Part shown: piece after piece, positions 1-5,697 of the stretch
How positions within the stretch are numbered: position 1 is the first letter of the stretch
How the letters are laid out: each line of letters opens with the position of its first letter
Source of the DNA: Lysobacterales bacterium
GTDB lineage: Bacteria; Pseudomonadota; Gammaproteobacteria; Xanthomonadales; Xanthomonadaceae
Length of the DNA: 6,517 bases
Assembly: GCA_015655035.1 (NCBI GenBank)
Contig: JAATFS010000493.1
Coordinates: 1 to 6,517, forward strand
Reading direction: 5' to 3'
Notes under the pieces: generated by a model
What the model saw: only the letters and a program-made list of their open reading frames with translations
Databases searched by the model: none
Told to the model about the DNA's origin: nothing
Made by a program: the position numbers and the translations under genes

Positions 1-356
1 ACATCCGTCGCATCGGCGCGATCAAGAAGGGCGAGGAAATCATCGGCAACCAGACCAAGATCAAGGTGGTCAAGAACAAATTGGCACCTCCGTTCAAGCA
101 GGTCATCACCGAGATTCTGTATGGCGAGGGCATCAGCCGCGAAGGTGAGCTGATCGACATGGGCGTGGAAGCCAAGCTGGTCGAGAAGGCGGGCGCCTGG
201 TACAGCTACGGCACCGAGCGGATCGGGCAGGGCAAGGACAATGCGCGCGGCTATCTGCGTGACAATCCGCAGGTAGCGGCGCGGCTTGAAGGCGAGCTGC
301 GCGAAAAGTTCCAGCCGGCCGAGGTCGCGCGGGAAGAAGCCGAAGCAGCCGAGTAA
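1..356 (+). CDS. recA: RecA recombinase, C-terminal 117 residues (5' end outside window)
   Basis: This is the 3' part of the gene for the DNA strand-exchange ATPase that forms filaments on single-stranded DNA, drives homologous recombination and triggers LexA self-cleavage in the SOS response. The reading frame is open from base 3 to the TAA at 354-356. The first residues, IRRIGAIKKGEE, align with E. coli RecA from about residue 225. The KVVKNK segment corresponds to E. coli 245-250, whose K248 and K250 reach the ATP of the neighbouring protomer. The conserved ILYGEGI, KAGAWYSY and IGQGKDNAR blocks of the core and C-terminal domain follow. The protein ends in a short acidic tail (EEAEAAE), as is usual for RecA, where the tail tempers DNA binding. 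The promoter and any LexA box lie outside the window. Identification is secure from the sequence; only the N-terminal two thirds are missing. Confidence 0.98.
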   Translation, partial: IRRIGAIKKGEEIIGNQTKIKVVKNKLAPPFKQVITEILYGEGISREGELIDMGVEAKLVEKAGAWYSYGTERIGQGKDNARGYLRDNPQVAARLEGELREKFQPAEVAREEAEAAE

Positions 357-368
357 GTTCTTCTCTAT

Positions 369-415
369 CGCGGGGACGGCGGGGTCAGTGCCGTCGCTCC
401 TCGCGGTAGTTTTTA
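369..415 (+). terminator. Hairpin terminator/attenuator between recA and recX
   Basis: An inner stem GACGGC (375-380) pairs with GCCGTC (390-395) around a 9-nt loop. The stem can extend outward, with small bulges, by GG/CC (373-374 with 399-400) and CGCG/CGCG (369-372 with 402-405). A run of five T (410-414) follows, so it fits an intrinsic terminator 13 bases after the recA stop. In E. coli a terminator at the same place lets only a small fraction of recA transcripts reach recX; the same logic here is inference. Confidence 0.6.
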
Positions 416-470
416 TTGCAACCAGCATCGGGGCCAGGGCCCGGTGCCCAGGTACTGACGGTGAGGGCGC

Positions 471-962
471 ATGAGTGAGCAAGACGAGCCACAAGGGCGT
501 CGTCGGCGTCGGATCAAGGAGCAGACCCCGGTGCAGCGAGCGCTTGGGTTGCTGGTGCGGCGCGAACATTCCCGCAAGGAGTTGACCCGCAAGCTGTTGG
601 CGCGCGGGATAGAAGACGACGCAGCGCTGGCGGCGGTAGAGCGCCTGGCAGGTGAGGGTTGGCAGGACGACCGGCGTTTTGCCGAGTGGTTGGTGCGGAG
701 CCGGGCCAACACCGGCTATGGGCCTGTACATATCCGTGCCGAACTCGGCACCCATGGACTGGACAGCGAGGCAATCAGCATGGCGATGGCCGTTTTCGAC
801 GGTGATTGGACCGAGAATGCCCGAGACCTGGTGCGCCGTCGCTTCGGCGAGGCCGGGCCCGTCGATCTGGCACAGCGGCGCAAGGCTGCCGATCTGCTGG
901 CGCGGCGTGGCTTCGACGGCAACAGTATCCGGGCCGCGACCCGTTTCGAGCTTGAGGACTGA
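471..962 (+). CDS. recX: RecX, regulatory protein of RecA
   Basis: This encodes a 163-residue protein of the RecX family, small all-helical proteins that bind in the groove of RecA filaments, block their extension and inhibit recombinase and co-protease activity. The length matches the family (about 150-170). After a basic, disordered-looking N-terminus (residues 1-20, with RRRRR at 10-14), three tandem three-helix repeats can be followed at about 21-65, 66-112 and 113-160. Family hallmarks are the block DDRRFAEWLVRSR (66-78) and GYGPVHIRAEL (82-92). The ATG at 471 has a GAGGG stretch at 463-467, with a short spacing of 3 nt. The gene lies 114 bp after recA on the same strand, with a terminator-like hairpin between them, so it is probably transcribed mainly by read-through from recA and therefore SOS-linked. 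The last residues LED are followed by TGA. Confidence 0.95.
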   Translation: MSEQDEPQGRRRRRIKEQTPVQRALGLLVRREHSRKELTRKLLARGIEDDAALAAVERLAGEGWQDDRRFAEWLVRSRANTGYGPVHIRAELGTHGLDSEAISMAMAVFDGDWTENARDLVRRRFGEAGPVDLAQRRKAADLLARRGFDGNSIRAATRFELED

Positions 963-1008
963 CGGCGCAAGGCCTGCTACCCTTGGTGGTTTAGGTTGTC
1001 TTGAAATT

Positions 1009-1028
1009 CGGCTTCGTTGTTGAAGCCG
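1009..1028 (+). other. Stem-loop in the alaS leader
   Basis: CGGCTTC (1009-1015) pairs perfectly with GAAGCCG (1022-1028) around the 6-nt loop GTTGTT, 31 bases before the alaS start codon. No T-run follows, so it is not an intrinsic terminator. It could be a leader RNA structure or a protein-binding palindrome; its function is unknown. Nothing else convincing was seen in the 97-bp recX-alaS spacer, and no clear sigma70 promoter. Confidence 0.4.
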
Positions 1029-1059
1029 GCATGGACGCCGCCCGCCTACTGTCAGCCCG

Positions 1060-3705
1060 ATGAACGCACCCGCCAAATTCAGCACTTCCCAGATCCGCAG
1101 CGATTTCCTGAACTTCTTCAAGGAAAGGGGGCATACCATCGTTCCATCGGCGCCGCTGGTGCCGGGCAACGACCCGACCCTGCTGTTCACCAATTCCGGC
1201 ATGGTGCAGTTCAAGGACGTGTTCCTGGGCGCGGAGAAGCGTAGCTACGTGCGCGCGACCGACGTCCAGCGCTGCTTGCGCGCGGGCGGCAAGCACAACG
1301 ATCTGGATTCGGTCGGTTATACCGCCCGGCACCACACCTTCTTCGAAATGCTCGGCAACTGGTCGTTCGGGGATTACTTCAAGAAGGAAGCGATCAGCTG
1401 GGCATGGGAGCTGTTGACCCAGGTCTGGAAGCTGCCGGCCGAGCGTTTGCTGGTCACCGTTTACCACAACGACGACGAGGCCTACGCGCTGTGGCGCGAC
1501 ATGATCGGGGTGCCGGAAGAGCGCATCATCCGGATCGGTGACAACAAGGGCGCGCCTTACGCCTCCGACAACTTCTGGCAGATGGCCGACACCGGCCCCT
1601 GCGGCCCTTGCTCGGAGATCTTCTACGACCACGGTGCACATATCGCCGGAGGCCCGCCGGGATCTCCGGATGAGGATGGCGACCGCTTCATCGAGATATG
1701 GAACCTGGTGTTCATGCAGTTCGACCGCCAGCAGGACGGCAGCTTGCAGCCATTGCCGGCCCCCTGCGTGGATACCGGTATGGGCCTGGAACGGGTCGCT
1801 GCGATCCTGCAGCACGTCCATACCAATTACGAAATCGACCTGTTTGCGACGTTGATTGCCAAGGCCTCCGAGCTAACGGGCATGGCGGATCTGGAGAACA
1901 AGTCACTGCGAGTGATCGCCGACCATATCCGTGCCTGTGCGTTCCTGATCGTCGACGGCGTGCTGCCCTCCAACGAGGGCCGTGGCTACGTGCTGCGCCG
2001 GATCATCCGTCGTGCCCTGCGGCATGGCTGGATGCTGGGCGTGCGCCAGCCGTTCTTCAGCAAGATGGTGCCGACCCTGGTCGAGCTGATGGGCCAGGCA
2101 TATCCGGAGTTGTCGGCCGCGCAAGCGACCGTGGCGCGCGCATTGCTGGCTGAGGAGGAGCGTTTCGCCGAGACCCTCGATGCCGGCATGAAGATTTTCG
2201 ACGACATCGTTGCCAAGGCGAATGGCGTGATTCCCGGGGCTGATGCGTTCCGGTTGTACGACACCTACGGCTTCCCGGTAGATCTGACCGCCGACATCGC
2301 GCGCGAGCGCGGCATGAGCGTGGATATGGCCGGCTTCGAACTGGCGATGGGCCATCAGCGCGAGACTGCGCGTGCCGCCGGCAAGTTCGGGGGCGGCGTG
2401 GCGTTGCCGGCCGAGCTGGTGGCGACGATGGCGCCGACCGTCTTCCTCGGCTACGACGCACTGGACGATGCCGCGATGAAGGTGGTCGCGCTGTTGAAAG
2501 GCGGGCGTCCGGTCGATGCCGTGTCCGAGGGTGACGAAGTCATCGTGTTCACCGATCGCACGCCGTTCTATGCCGAGTCTGGTGGTCAGGTCGGGGATAC
2601 CGGGCGCCTGGAAGCGGCCGGGCAGGTCATCGAGGTGGAAGACACGCGCAAGTTCGCCGGCCAGTTCTACGGGCATGTCGGCCGCGTGCAGAAGGGAGCA
2701 CTGAAGGTTGGCGACATTCTGGCGGGCACGGTCGACGCCGGCCGCCGTGGCCGGATCGTGCTCAACCATTCGGCCACGCATCTGCTGCATGGCGCATTGC
2801 GCGGCCTGTTGGGCACCCATGTAGCGCAGAAGGGCTCGTTGGTGGCGCCCGATCGCCTGCGCTTCGACTTCTCGCATTTCCAGCCGATCAGCGCTGCTGA
2901 GCTGGCCGAGGTCGAGCGTCGAGTCAACGACGAGGTGCGGGCCAACCATGCCGTGCTGATCCAGCAGATGGACATGCAGGCTGCGTTGGATTCCGGCGCC
3001 ATGGCACTGTTCGGCGAGAAGTACGGCGAGCGGGTGCGTGTAGTGACCATGGGTGAGTCGGTCGAGCTGTGCGGCGGTACCCATGTTGTGCGCACCGGCG
3101 ACATCGGCTTGTTCAAGATCGCCTCGGAAGGCGGTGTGTCTTCGGGCGTACGGCGTATCGAGGCCGTGACCGGCCAGGGCGCGCTGGATCATGTCGCGAC
3201 CGAGGAGCAGCGTCTGCATGAAGCCGCCGAGCTGCTCGGCGGCAATACCGCCGATGTGGTCGACAAGGTGCGGCAGCTGAGTGAACGTCAGAAGAAGCTG
3301 GAGCGCGAGTTGGAGGCTTTGAAGGCCAAGCTGGCTTCGGGCGCTACGGCCGATCTTGGCGCCGCCGCAGTGGATGTCGCCGGGGTCAAGGTGCTGGCGG
3401 CAAGGCTGGAAGGTTTCGATGCAAAGTCGTTGCGCGATGCCATCGATCGCCTGAAGCAACAGTTGGGCGATTCGGTGATCGTGCTTGCGGGTGCGGCAGG
3501 TGGCAAGATTGCGCTGGTTGCAGGCGTGAATGGCTCCCCAACTGGAAAGGTCAAGGCGGGGGAACTACTGGCTCATATTGCCGGTCAGATCGGTGGCAAG
3601 GGCGGCGGCCGCCCGGATCTCGCCCAGGGTGGTGGCGAGGACGGGCCCGCCCTTGCTTCTGCACTCGACGGAGTACCGACCTGGGTCAAGCAACATCTGC
3701 CCTGA
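1060..3705 (+). CDS. alaS: Alanyl-tRNA synthetase
   Basis: This is a complete 881-residue class IIc synthetase that activates alanine with ATP, charges tRNA-Ala and hydrolyses mischarged Ser- or Gly-tRNA-Ala (E. coli: 876 residues). The catalytic domain covers about 1-250: TLLFTNSGMVQFKDVFLG near the N-terminus, motif 2 region RHHTFFEMLGNW (90-101) and motif 3 DTGMGLERVAA (238-248). A helical tRNA-recognition domain follows to about 460. The editing domain shows the zinc motif H570-SAT-H574 and C671-GGT-H675, all four ligands intact. A coiled coil lies at about 738-759, then the C-Ala (DHHA1) domain with the glycine-rich HIAGQIGGKGGGRPD (839-853). The ATG at 1060 places the conserved IRSDFLNFF helix at the expected distance, but no good Shine-Dalgarno sequence precedes it. 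The gene probably forms its own unit after recX. Confidence 0.98.
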   Translation: MNAPAKFSTSQIRSDFLNFFKERGHTIVPSAPLVPGNDPTLLFTNSGMVQFKDVFLGAEKRSYVRATDVQRCLRAGGKHNDLDSVGYTARHHTFFEMLGNWSFGDYFKKEAISWAWELLTQVWKLPAERLLVTVYHNDDEAYALWRDMIGVPEERIIRIGDNKGAPYASDNFWQMADTGPCGPCSEIFYDHGAHIAGGPPGSPDEDGDRFIEIWNLVFMQFDRQQDGSLQPLPAPCVDTGMGLERVAAILQHVHTNYEIDLFATLIAKASELTGMADLENKSLRVIADHIRACAFLIVDGVLPSNEGRGYVLRRIIRRALRHGWMLGVRQPFFSKMVPTLVELMGQAYPELSAAQATVARALLAEEERFAETLDAGMKIFDDIVAKANGVIPGADAFRLYDTYGFPVDLTADIARERGMSVDMAGFELAMGHQRETARAAGKFGGGVALPAELVATMAPTVFLGYDALDDAAMKVVALLKGGRPVDAVSEGDEVIVFTDRTPFYAESGGQVGDTGRLEAAGQVIEVEDTRKFAGQFYGHVGRVQKGALKVGDILAGTVDAGRRGRIVLNHSATHLLHGALRGLLGTHVAQKGSLVAPDRLRFDFSHFQPISAAELAEVERRVNDEVRANHAVLIQQMDMQAALDSGAMALFGEKYGERVRVVTMGESVELCGGTHVVRTGDIGLFKIASEGGVSSGVRRIEAVTGQGALDHVATEEQRLHEAAELLGGNTADVVDKVRQLSERQKKLERELEALKAKLASGATADLGAAAVDVAGVKVLAARLEGFDAKSLRDAIDRLKQQLGDSVIVLAGAAGGKIALVAGVNGSPTGKVKAGELLAHIAGQIGGKGGGRPDLAQGGGEDGPALASALDGVPTWVKQHLP

Positions 3706-3723
3706 ACAATTGTTGGCCAAGCC

Positions 3724-3753
3724 TTGATGGCTGGCCGACGATCCCGCTACCAT
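3724..3753 (+). promoter_or_regulatory. Candidate sigma70 promoter of csrA
   Basis: TTGATG (3724-3729) and TACCAT (3748-3753) lie 18 bp apart, each matching 4 of 6 consensus bases. Transcription would start near 3760 and give a csrA leader of about 90 nt. An imperfect inverted repeat (3715-3723 with 3729-3736) overlaps the -35 element. It lacks a following T-run, so it does not look like an alaS terminator. Assigned by consensus only. Confidence 0.35.
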
Positions 3754-3807
3754 TCATTAATCTTTTCCCTTTCTGTGGGGGCGTGTCTCGAGTAGGAGGC
3801 CGTCTAG

Positions 3808-3830
3808 CTGGTGGGAAAGTCCACCACCAG
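3808..3830 (+). promoter_or_regulatory. Stem-loop in the csrA leader, just upstream of the ribosome binding site
   Basis: CTGGTGG (3808-3814) pairs perfectly with CCACCAG (3824-3830) around a 9-nt loop, ending six bases before the GGAG ribosome binding site (3837-3840) of csrA. Three GGA triplets, the core of CsrA-binding sites, lie in this leader: 3795-3797 (within AGGAGG), 3814-3816 (at the loop edge of this hairpin) and 3837-3839 (in the ribosome binding site itself). In E. coli CsrA represses its own translation by binding such leader sites; by analogy this may be an autoregulatory element, but that is inference. Confidence 0.45.
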
Positions 3831-3849
3831 TTCCCTGGAGATTTGCAAA

Positions 3850-4062
3850 ATGTTGATCCTGACTCGCCGCGTAGGCGAAACCCTGATGATTGGCGACTCG
3901 GTCACCGTGACCGTGCTTGGCGTCAAAGGGAACCAGGTGCGTATCGGTATTACCGCGCCGAAGGATGTTGCCGTGCATCGCGAAGAAATCTATCAGCGCA
4001 TCCAGCGCGGCGACGAGCCGGTTGCTTCAGGTGCAAGCAATGACGAAGATTCTTCGAATTAA
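3850..4062 (+). CDS. csrA: Carbon storage regulator CsrA (RsmA), global RNA-binding regulator
   Basis: This encodes a 70-residue protein that acts as a dimer on GGA-containing mRNA leaders, changing translation and stability; in Xanthomonas-type bacteria it controls virulence, motility and exopolysaccharide genes. The sequence begins MLILTRRVGETLMIGD, the canonical first strands. The RNA-contact residues L4 and R44 (in AVHREEIYQRI, 41-51) are present, and the core is intact to about residue 51. An acidic, serine-rich tail (52-70) follows and is not conserved across the family. The ATG at 3850 was chosen because CsrA begins at exactly this methionine and GGAG lies 9 nt upstream. An in-frame GTG at 3811, 11 nt after AGGAGG (3794-3799), would add 13 residues with no counterpart in the family. 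The gene lies between alaS and tRNA-Ser, the usual neighbourhood in this bacterial group. No convincing terminator separates it from tRNA-Ser. Confidence 0.97.
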   Translation: MLILTRRVGETLMIGDSVTVTVLGVKGNQVRIGITAPKDVAVHREEIYQRIQRGDEPVASGASNDEDSSN

Positions 4063-4065
4063 GGG

Positions 4066-4095
4066 TTTACGTTAGACCCCTTTAACCGGTATTCT
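4066..4095 (+). promoter_or_regulatory. Likely sigma70 promoter of tRNA-Ser
   Basis: TTTACG (4066-4071) and TATTCT (4090-4095) lie 18 bp apart, each matching 4 of 6 consensus bases, and are followed by the GC-rich stretch TCGCGGCC. Such a discriminator is typical of stable-RNA promoters that respond to ppGpp. The start would lie near 4102, about 37 nt before the mature tRNA 5' end. Confidence 0.5.
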
Positions 4096-4138
4096 TCGCG
4101 GCCTGTCGTGAACACCGCGACCGGAAACGAAAAACCCC

Positions 4139-4231
4139 GGAGTGATGCCCGAGCGGCTGAAGGGGCTCCCCTGCTAAGGGAGTATAGGGTTAAAAGCTCT
4201 ATCGAGGGTTCGAATCCCTCTCACTCCGCCA
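4139..4231 (+). tRNA. tRNA-Ser, anticodon GCT (reads AGC/AGU)
   Basis: The acceptor strand GGAGTGA (4139-4145) pairs with TCACTCC (4221-4227), followed by discriminator G4228 and an encoded CCA (4229-4231). The anticodon stem CTCCC/GGGAG (4166-4170 with 4178-4182) closes the loop CTGCTAA with anticodon GCT at 4173-4175. A long variable arm (stem TAGGG with CTCTA) marks a class II tRNA as expected for serine. The T arm is GAGGG/CCCTC (4204-4208 with 4216-4220) around TTCGAAT. Total length is 93 nt. All arms are intact, so the gene should be functional. Confidence 0.97.
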
Positions 4232-4239
4232 GATGTTAG

Positions 4240-4279
4240 AAAGGCCCGCAAATCAATGATTTGCGGGCCTTTTCTTTTT
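4240..4279 (+). terminator. Strong intrinsic terminator after tRNA-Ser
   Basis: A nearly perfect palindrome runs from 4240 to 4272: AAAGGCCCGCAAATC pairs with its complement around a 3-nt apex (about 15 bp, GC-rich core GGCCCGC/GCGGGCC). It is followed by a T-rich tail (TTTT-C-TTTTT, to 4279). It starts 9 nt after the tRNA and probably also ends any csrA read-through transcript. Confidence 0.9.
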
Positions 4280-4280
4280 G

Positions 4281-4487
4281 CTGTCCAGGCGATCGCATGG
4301 ATGTATTTCGTGCGGGGTGGCGCACTGTCCTTGGTGGCGGTGTGGATCGCTCGCATGTTCGTTTGCGGGTGCGGGGCTCATTGCGATGGGGTGGGTCGCT
4401 GCAACGTAGCGTTGTGGCGCCTGTGGAGTCCGGGTCGAGGGCGCGGGCGGATAATGCGTGCCTTGGCGTTGTGCGGGGGAGTGGGGC
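4281..4487. other. Intergenic spacer between tRNA-Ser terminator and the DedA-rhodanese gene
   Basis: I see no gene in these 207 bases. They hold a short inverted repeat CAACG-TAG-CGTTG (4402-4414) and a possible -10 element GATAAT (4450-4455) without a good -35 partner. If used, that element would start transcription about 26 nt before the next gene. Reading frames crossing this stretch resemble no protein family and are probably chance frames of GC-rich DNA. Confidence 0.5.
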
Positions 4488-5465
4488 ATGCAGGAATTGA
4501 TAGAGCAATATGGGTTGGCATTGGTGTTTGCCAACGTGTTGGCTCTTGCGCTTGGATTGCCGGTGCCGGCGATGCCGACGTTGATACTGGTAGGGGCAGG
4601 CTATGCGTTGCAAGGCGGCGGCGATGCCTGGCTGGGTGGCGCCGCGACGCTGGTGGTGGCGGTGATGGCTAGCTTGACTGGCGACCTGGTCTGGTATGCG
4701 GCGGGGCGCCGCTATGGCAATCGCACCTTGCAGTCCCTGTGCCGGTTGTCGCTGTCGCGGGATAGCTGCATGAAGAAGACCGAGCGCTTCTATGGCCGAT
4801 GGGGCGTGCGAGTACTCGCGGTCGCCAAGTTCGTGCCGGGCTTGTCGATGGTCTCGGTGCCGATGGCCGGTGCGATGCAGGTCGGGGTAGGGGCATTCCT
4901 GCGGTACGACGCACTGGGTGCGCTGCTATGGGCAGCGGCGGGCATTGGCCTGGGGGTGGCCTTTGCGGGGCAGGTCGAGAGGCTGTTGGCGCTGATCTCC
5001 GGGCTGGGTTCCGGCGCGGCGGTGGTGGCGCTGGTGCTGTTGGCGGGCTATGTCGGGTGGCGTTGGTGGCGGCGTCACGCGCTGCTGCGGTCGCTGGAGG
5101 TCGCGCGCATCGGCGCGGATGAGTTGTATCCATTGATACGGCGGGAGGGGGCGCCGGCGATCCTGGACATTCGTGCGCCGGGTTATCGCGACATGGAGCC
5201 TTATGCATTGCCGGGGGCGGTGTTCGCCGATGAGCGCGATATTCCGCAGATCCTTGCCAGTGTTCCCCGCGACCGTGGCGTGGTGATTTATTGCGCGTGT
5301 CCGAACGAGGTTTCCGCCGCATGGCTGGCGGCGCGTCTGCGCGAGCATGGTTATCACGATGCACGGCCGTTGCTGGGTGGATTGCAGGCCTGGCGCGATG
5401 CGGGCTACGAGGTGGTCGATCTGGCCTCGGTCGCGGAGGTGCCGGTTGCGGCGGTGCGCGACTAG
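4488..5465 (+). CDS. DedA/VTT-family membrane protein fused to a C-terminal rhodanese domain
   Basis: The 325-residue product joins an inner-membrane DedA-like (VTT/SNARE-associated) domain to a cytoplasmic rhodanese domain. DedA proteins include lipid scramblases and transporters needed for envelope homeostasis; rhodanese domains carry sulfur on a cysteine. Hydrophobic segments lie at about 8-40, 50-72, 105-130, 138-161 and 166-193. DedA marks are GLPVPAMP (23-30), GDLVWYAAGRRYG (65-77) and KFVPGLSMVSVPMAG (114-128). WRWWRRH (191-197) ends the membrane part. The rhodanese shows LDIR (226-229), active-site loop C269-ACPNEV-S and LGGLQAW (296-302). The ATG at 4488 has GGGGGAG 6 nt upstream; a GTG at 4458 in frame lacks such support. 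Oddly, the arginine of the DedA PxxR motif is serine (S120), the preceding arginine is lysine (K114), and an acidic residue before GLP is absent. The sulfur acceptor or physiological substrate is unknown. Confidence 0.88.
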   Translation: MQELIEQYGLALVFANVLALALGLPVPAMPTLILVGAGYALQGGGDAWLGGAATLVVAVMASLTGDLVWYAAGRRYGNRTLQSLCRLSLSRDSCMKKTERFYGRWGVRVLAVAKFVPGLSMVSVPMAGAMQVGVGAFLRYDALGALLWAAAGIGLGVAFAGQVERLLALISGLGSGAAVVALVLLAGYVGWRWWRRHALLRSLEVARIGADELYPLIRREGAPAILDIRAPGYRDMEPYALPGAVFADERDIPQILASVPRDRGVVIYCACPNEVSAAWLAARLREHGYHDARPLLGGLQAWRDAGYEVVDLASVAEVPVAAVRD

Positions 5466-5477
5466 CCACTTTCGCGC

Positions 5478-5511
5478 GGAGTGGCCTGCATTTAGGAGTG
5501 GCCTGGATTTA
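5478..5511 (+). repeat. Tandem direct repeat, 2 x 17 bp
   Basis: The unit GGAGTGGCCTGCATTTA (5478-5494) is immediately repeated at 5495-5511 with one change (C to G at unit position 12). It lies 12 bp after the stop codon of the DedA-rhodanese gene and directly before the terminator. It looks like a local duplication; no function is apparent. Confidence 0.8.
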
Positions 5512-5515
5512 ATCC

Positions 5516-5547
5516 AAAAAAAAGACCAGCCGTGAGGCTGGTCTTTT
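5516..5547 (-). terminator. Bidirectional terminator shared by tRNA-Arg (minus) and the DedA-rhodanese gene (plus)
   Basis: AAAAGACCAGCC (5520-5531) pairs perfectly with GGCTGGTCTTTT (5536-5547) around the tetraloop GTGA. On the minus strand the hairpin ends in eight T (5523-5516), a strong tail for the tRNA-Arg transcript that starts 7 nt away. On the plus strand only four T follow the core stem, enough for a weaker terminator of the convergent gene. Confidence 0.85.
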
Positions 5548-5553
5548 CAGTAT

Positions 5554-5630
5554 TGGTGCGCCCGGAGAGATTCGAACTCCCGACCGCCTGGTTCGTAGCC
5601 AGGTACTCTATCCAACTGAGCTACGGGCGC
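5554..5630 (-). tRNA. tRNA-Arg, anticodon ACG (downstream copy)
   Basis: Read on the minus strand, the acceptor GCGCCCG (5630-5624) pairs with CGGGCGC (5564-5558), with discriminator A and encoded CCA (5556-5554). The anticodon stem CCTGG/CCAGG closes loop CTACGAA, giving anticodon ACG (5596-5594), which after A-to-I editing by TadA reads CGU, CGC and CGA. The T arm contains GTTCGAATC. It is 77 nt long and identical to the copy at 5698-5774. No good promoter was found in the 67 bp between the two genes. Confidence 0.97.
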
Positions 5631-5656
5631 GCGTGTTGCTTTTGGTGTTTCTAATT

Positions 5657-5687
5657 AAAAAGACAGCAGAATGAGTGCTGTCTTTTT
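5657..5687 (-). terminator. Hairpin with T-run between the two tRNA-Arg genes
   Basis: AAAAAGACAGCA (5657-5668) pairs perfectly with TGCTGTCTTTTT (5676-5687) around the 7-nt loop GAATGAG. On the minus strand it starts 11 nt after the upstream tRNA-Arg and ends in five T, then AATT. The form is that of an intrinsic terminator. Because no clear promoter follows for the second tRNA, partial read-through or a processing role is possible. Confidence 0.75.
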
Positions 5688-5697
5688 GTCCTGAAGA

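Noticed and set aside
1903..3459. A 518-codon open frame on the minus strand inside alaS (and a 276-codon one at 991-1821)
   Set aside because: It is the mirror of a highly conserved GC-rich gene. The translation has no recognisable domain, and such long antisense frames are a by-product of GC-biased third codon positions.
3715..3736. Possible alaS terminator (GGCCAAGCC with GGCTGGCC)
   Set aside because: The stem has a bulge and no T-run follows within 15 bases; it overlaps the candidate csrA promoter instead.
3811..4062. Longer csrA starting at GTG 3811
   Set aside because: The 13 added residues have no counterpart in CsrA proteins, whose first strand begins at MLIL. It was kept as a finding rather than as the gene start.
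4061..4083. Possible csrA terminator (AAGGG pairing with CCCTT)
   Set aside because: The stem is only about five pairs with a loop of some 12 nt and only three T follow. It overlaps the tRNA-Ser -35 element and is too weak to call.
4174..4356. Minus-strand frame ending in a GIRTLDRAFNPILP-like peptide
   Set aside because: The peptide is the antisense translation of the tRNA-Ser gene, a well-known false protein in databases.
4256..4672. Plus-strand frames over the spacer before the DedA-rhodanese gene
   Set aside because: They start inside the tRNA-Ser terminator and overlap the real gene in another frame. Composition is rich in Gly, Arg, Cys and Trp, as expected from random GC-rich DNA.
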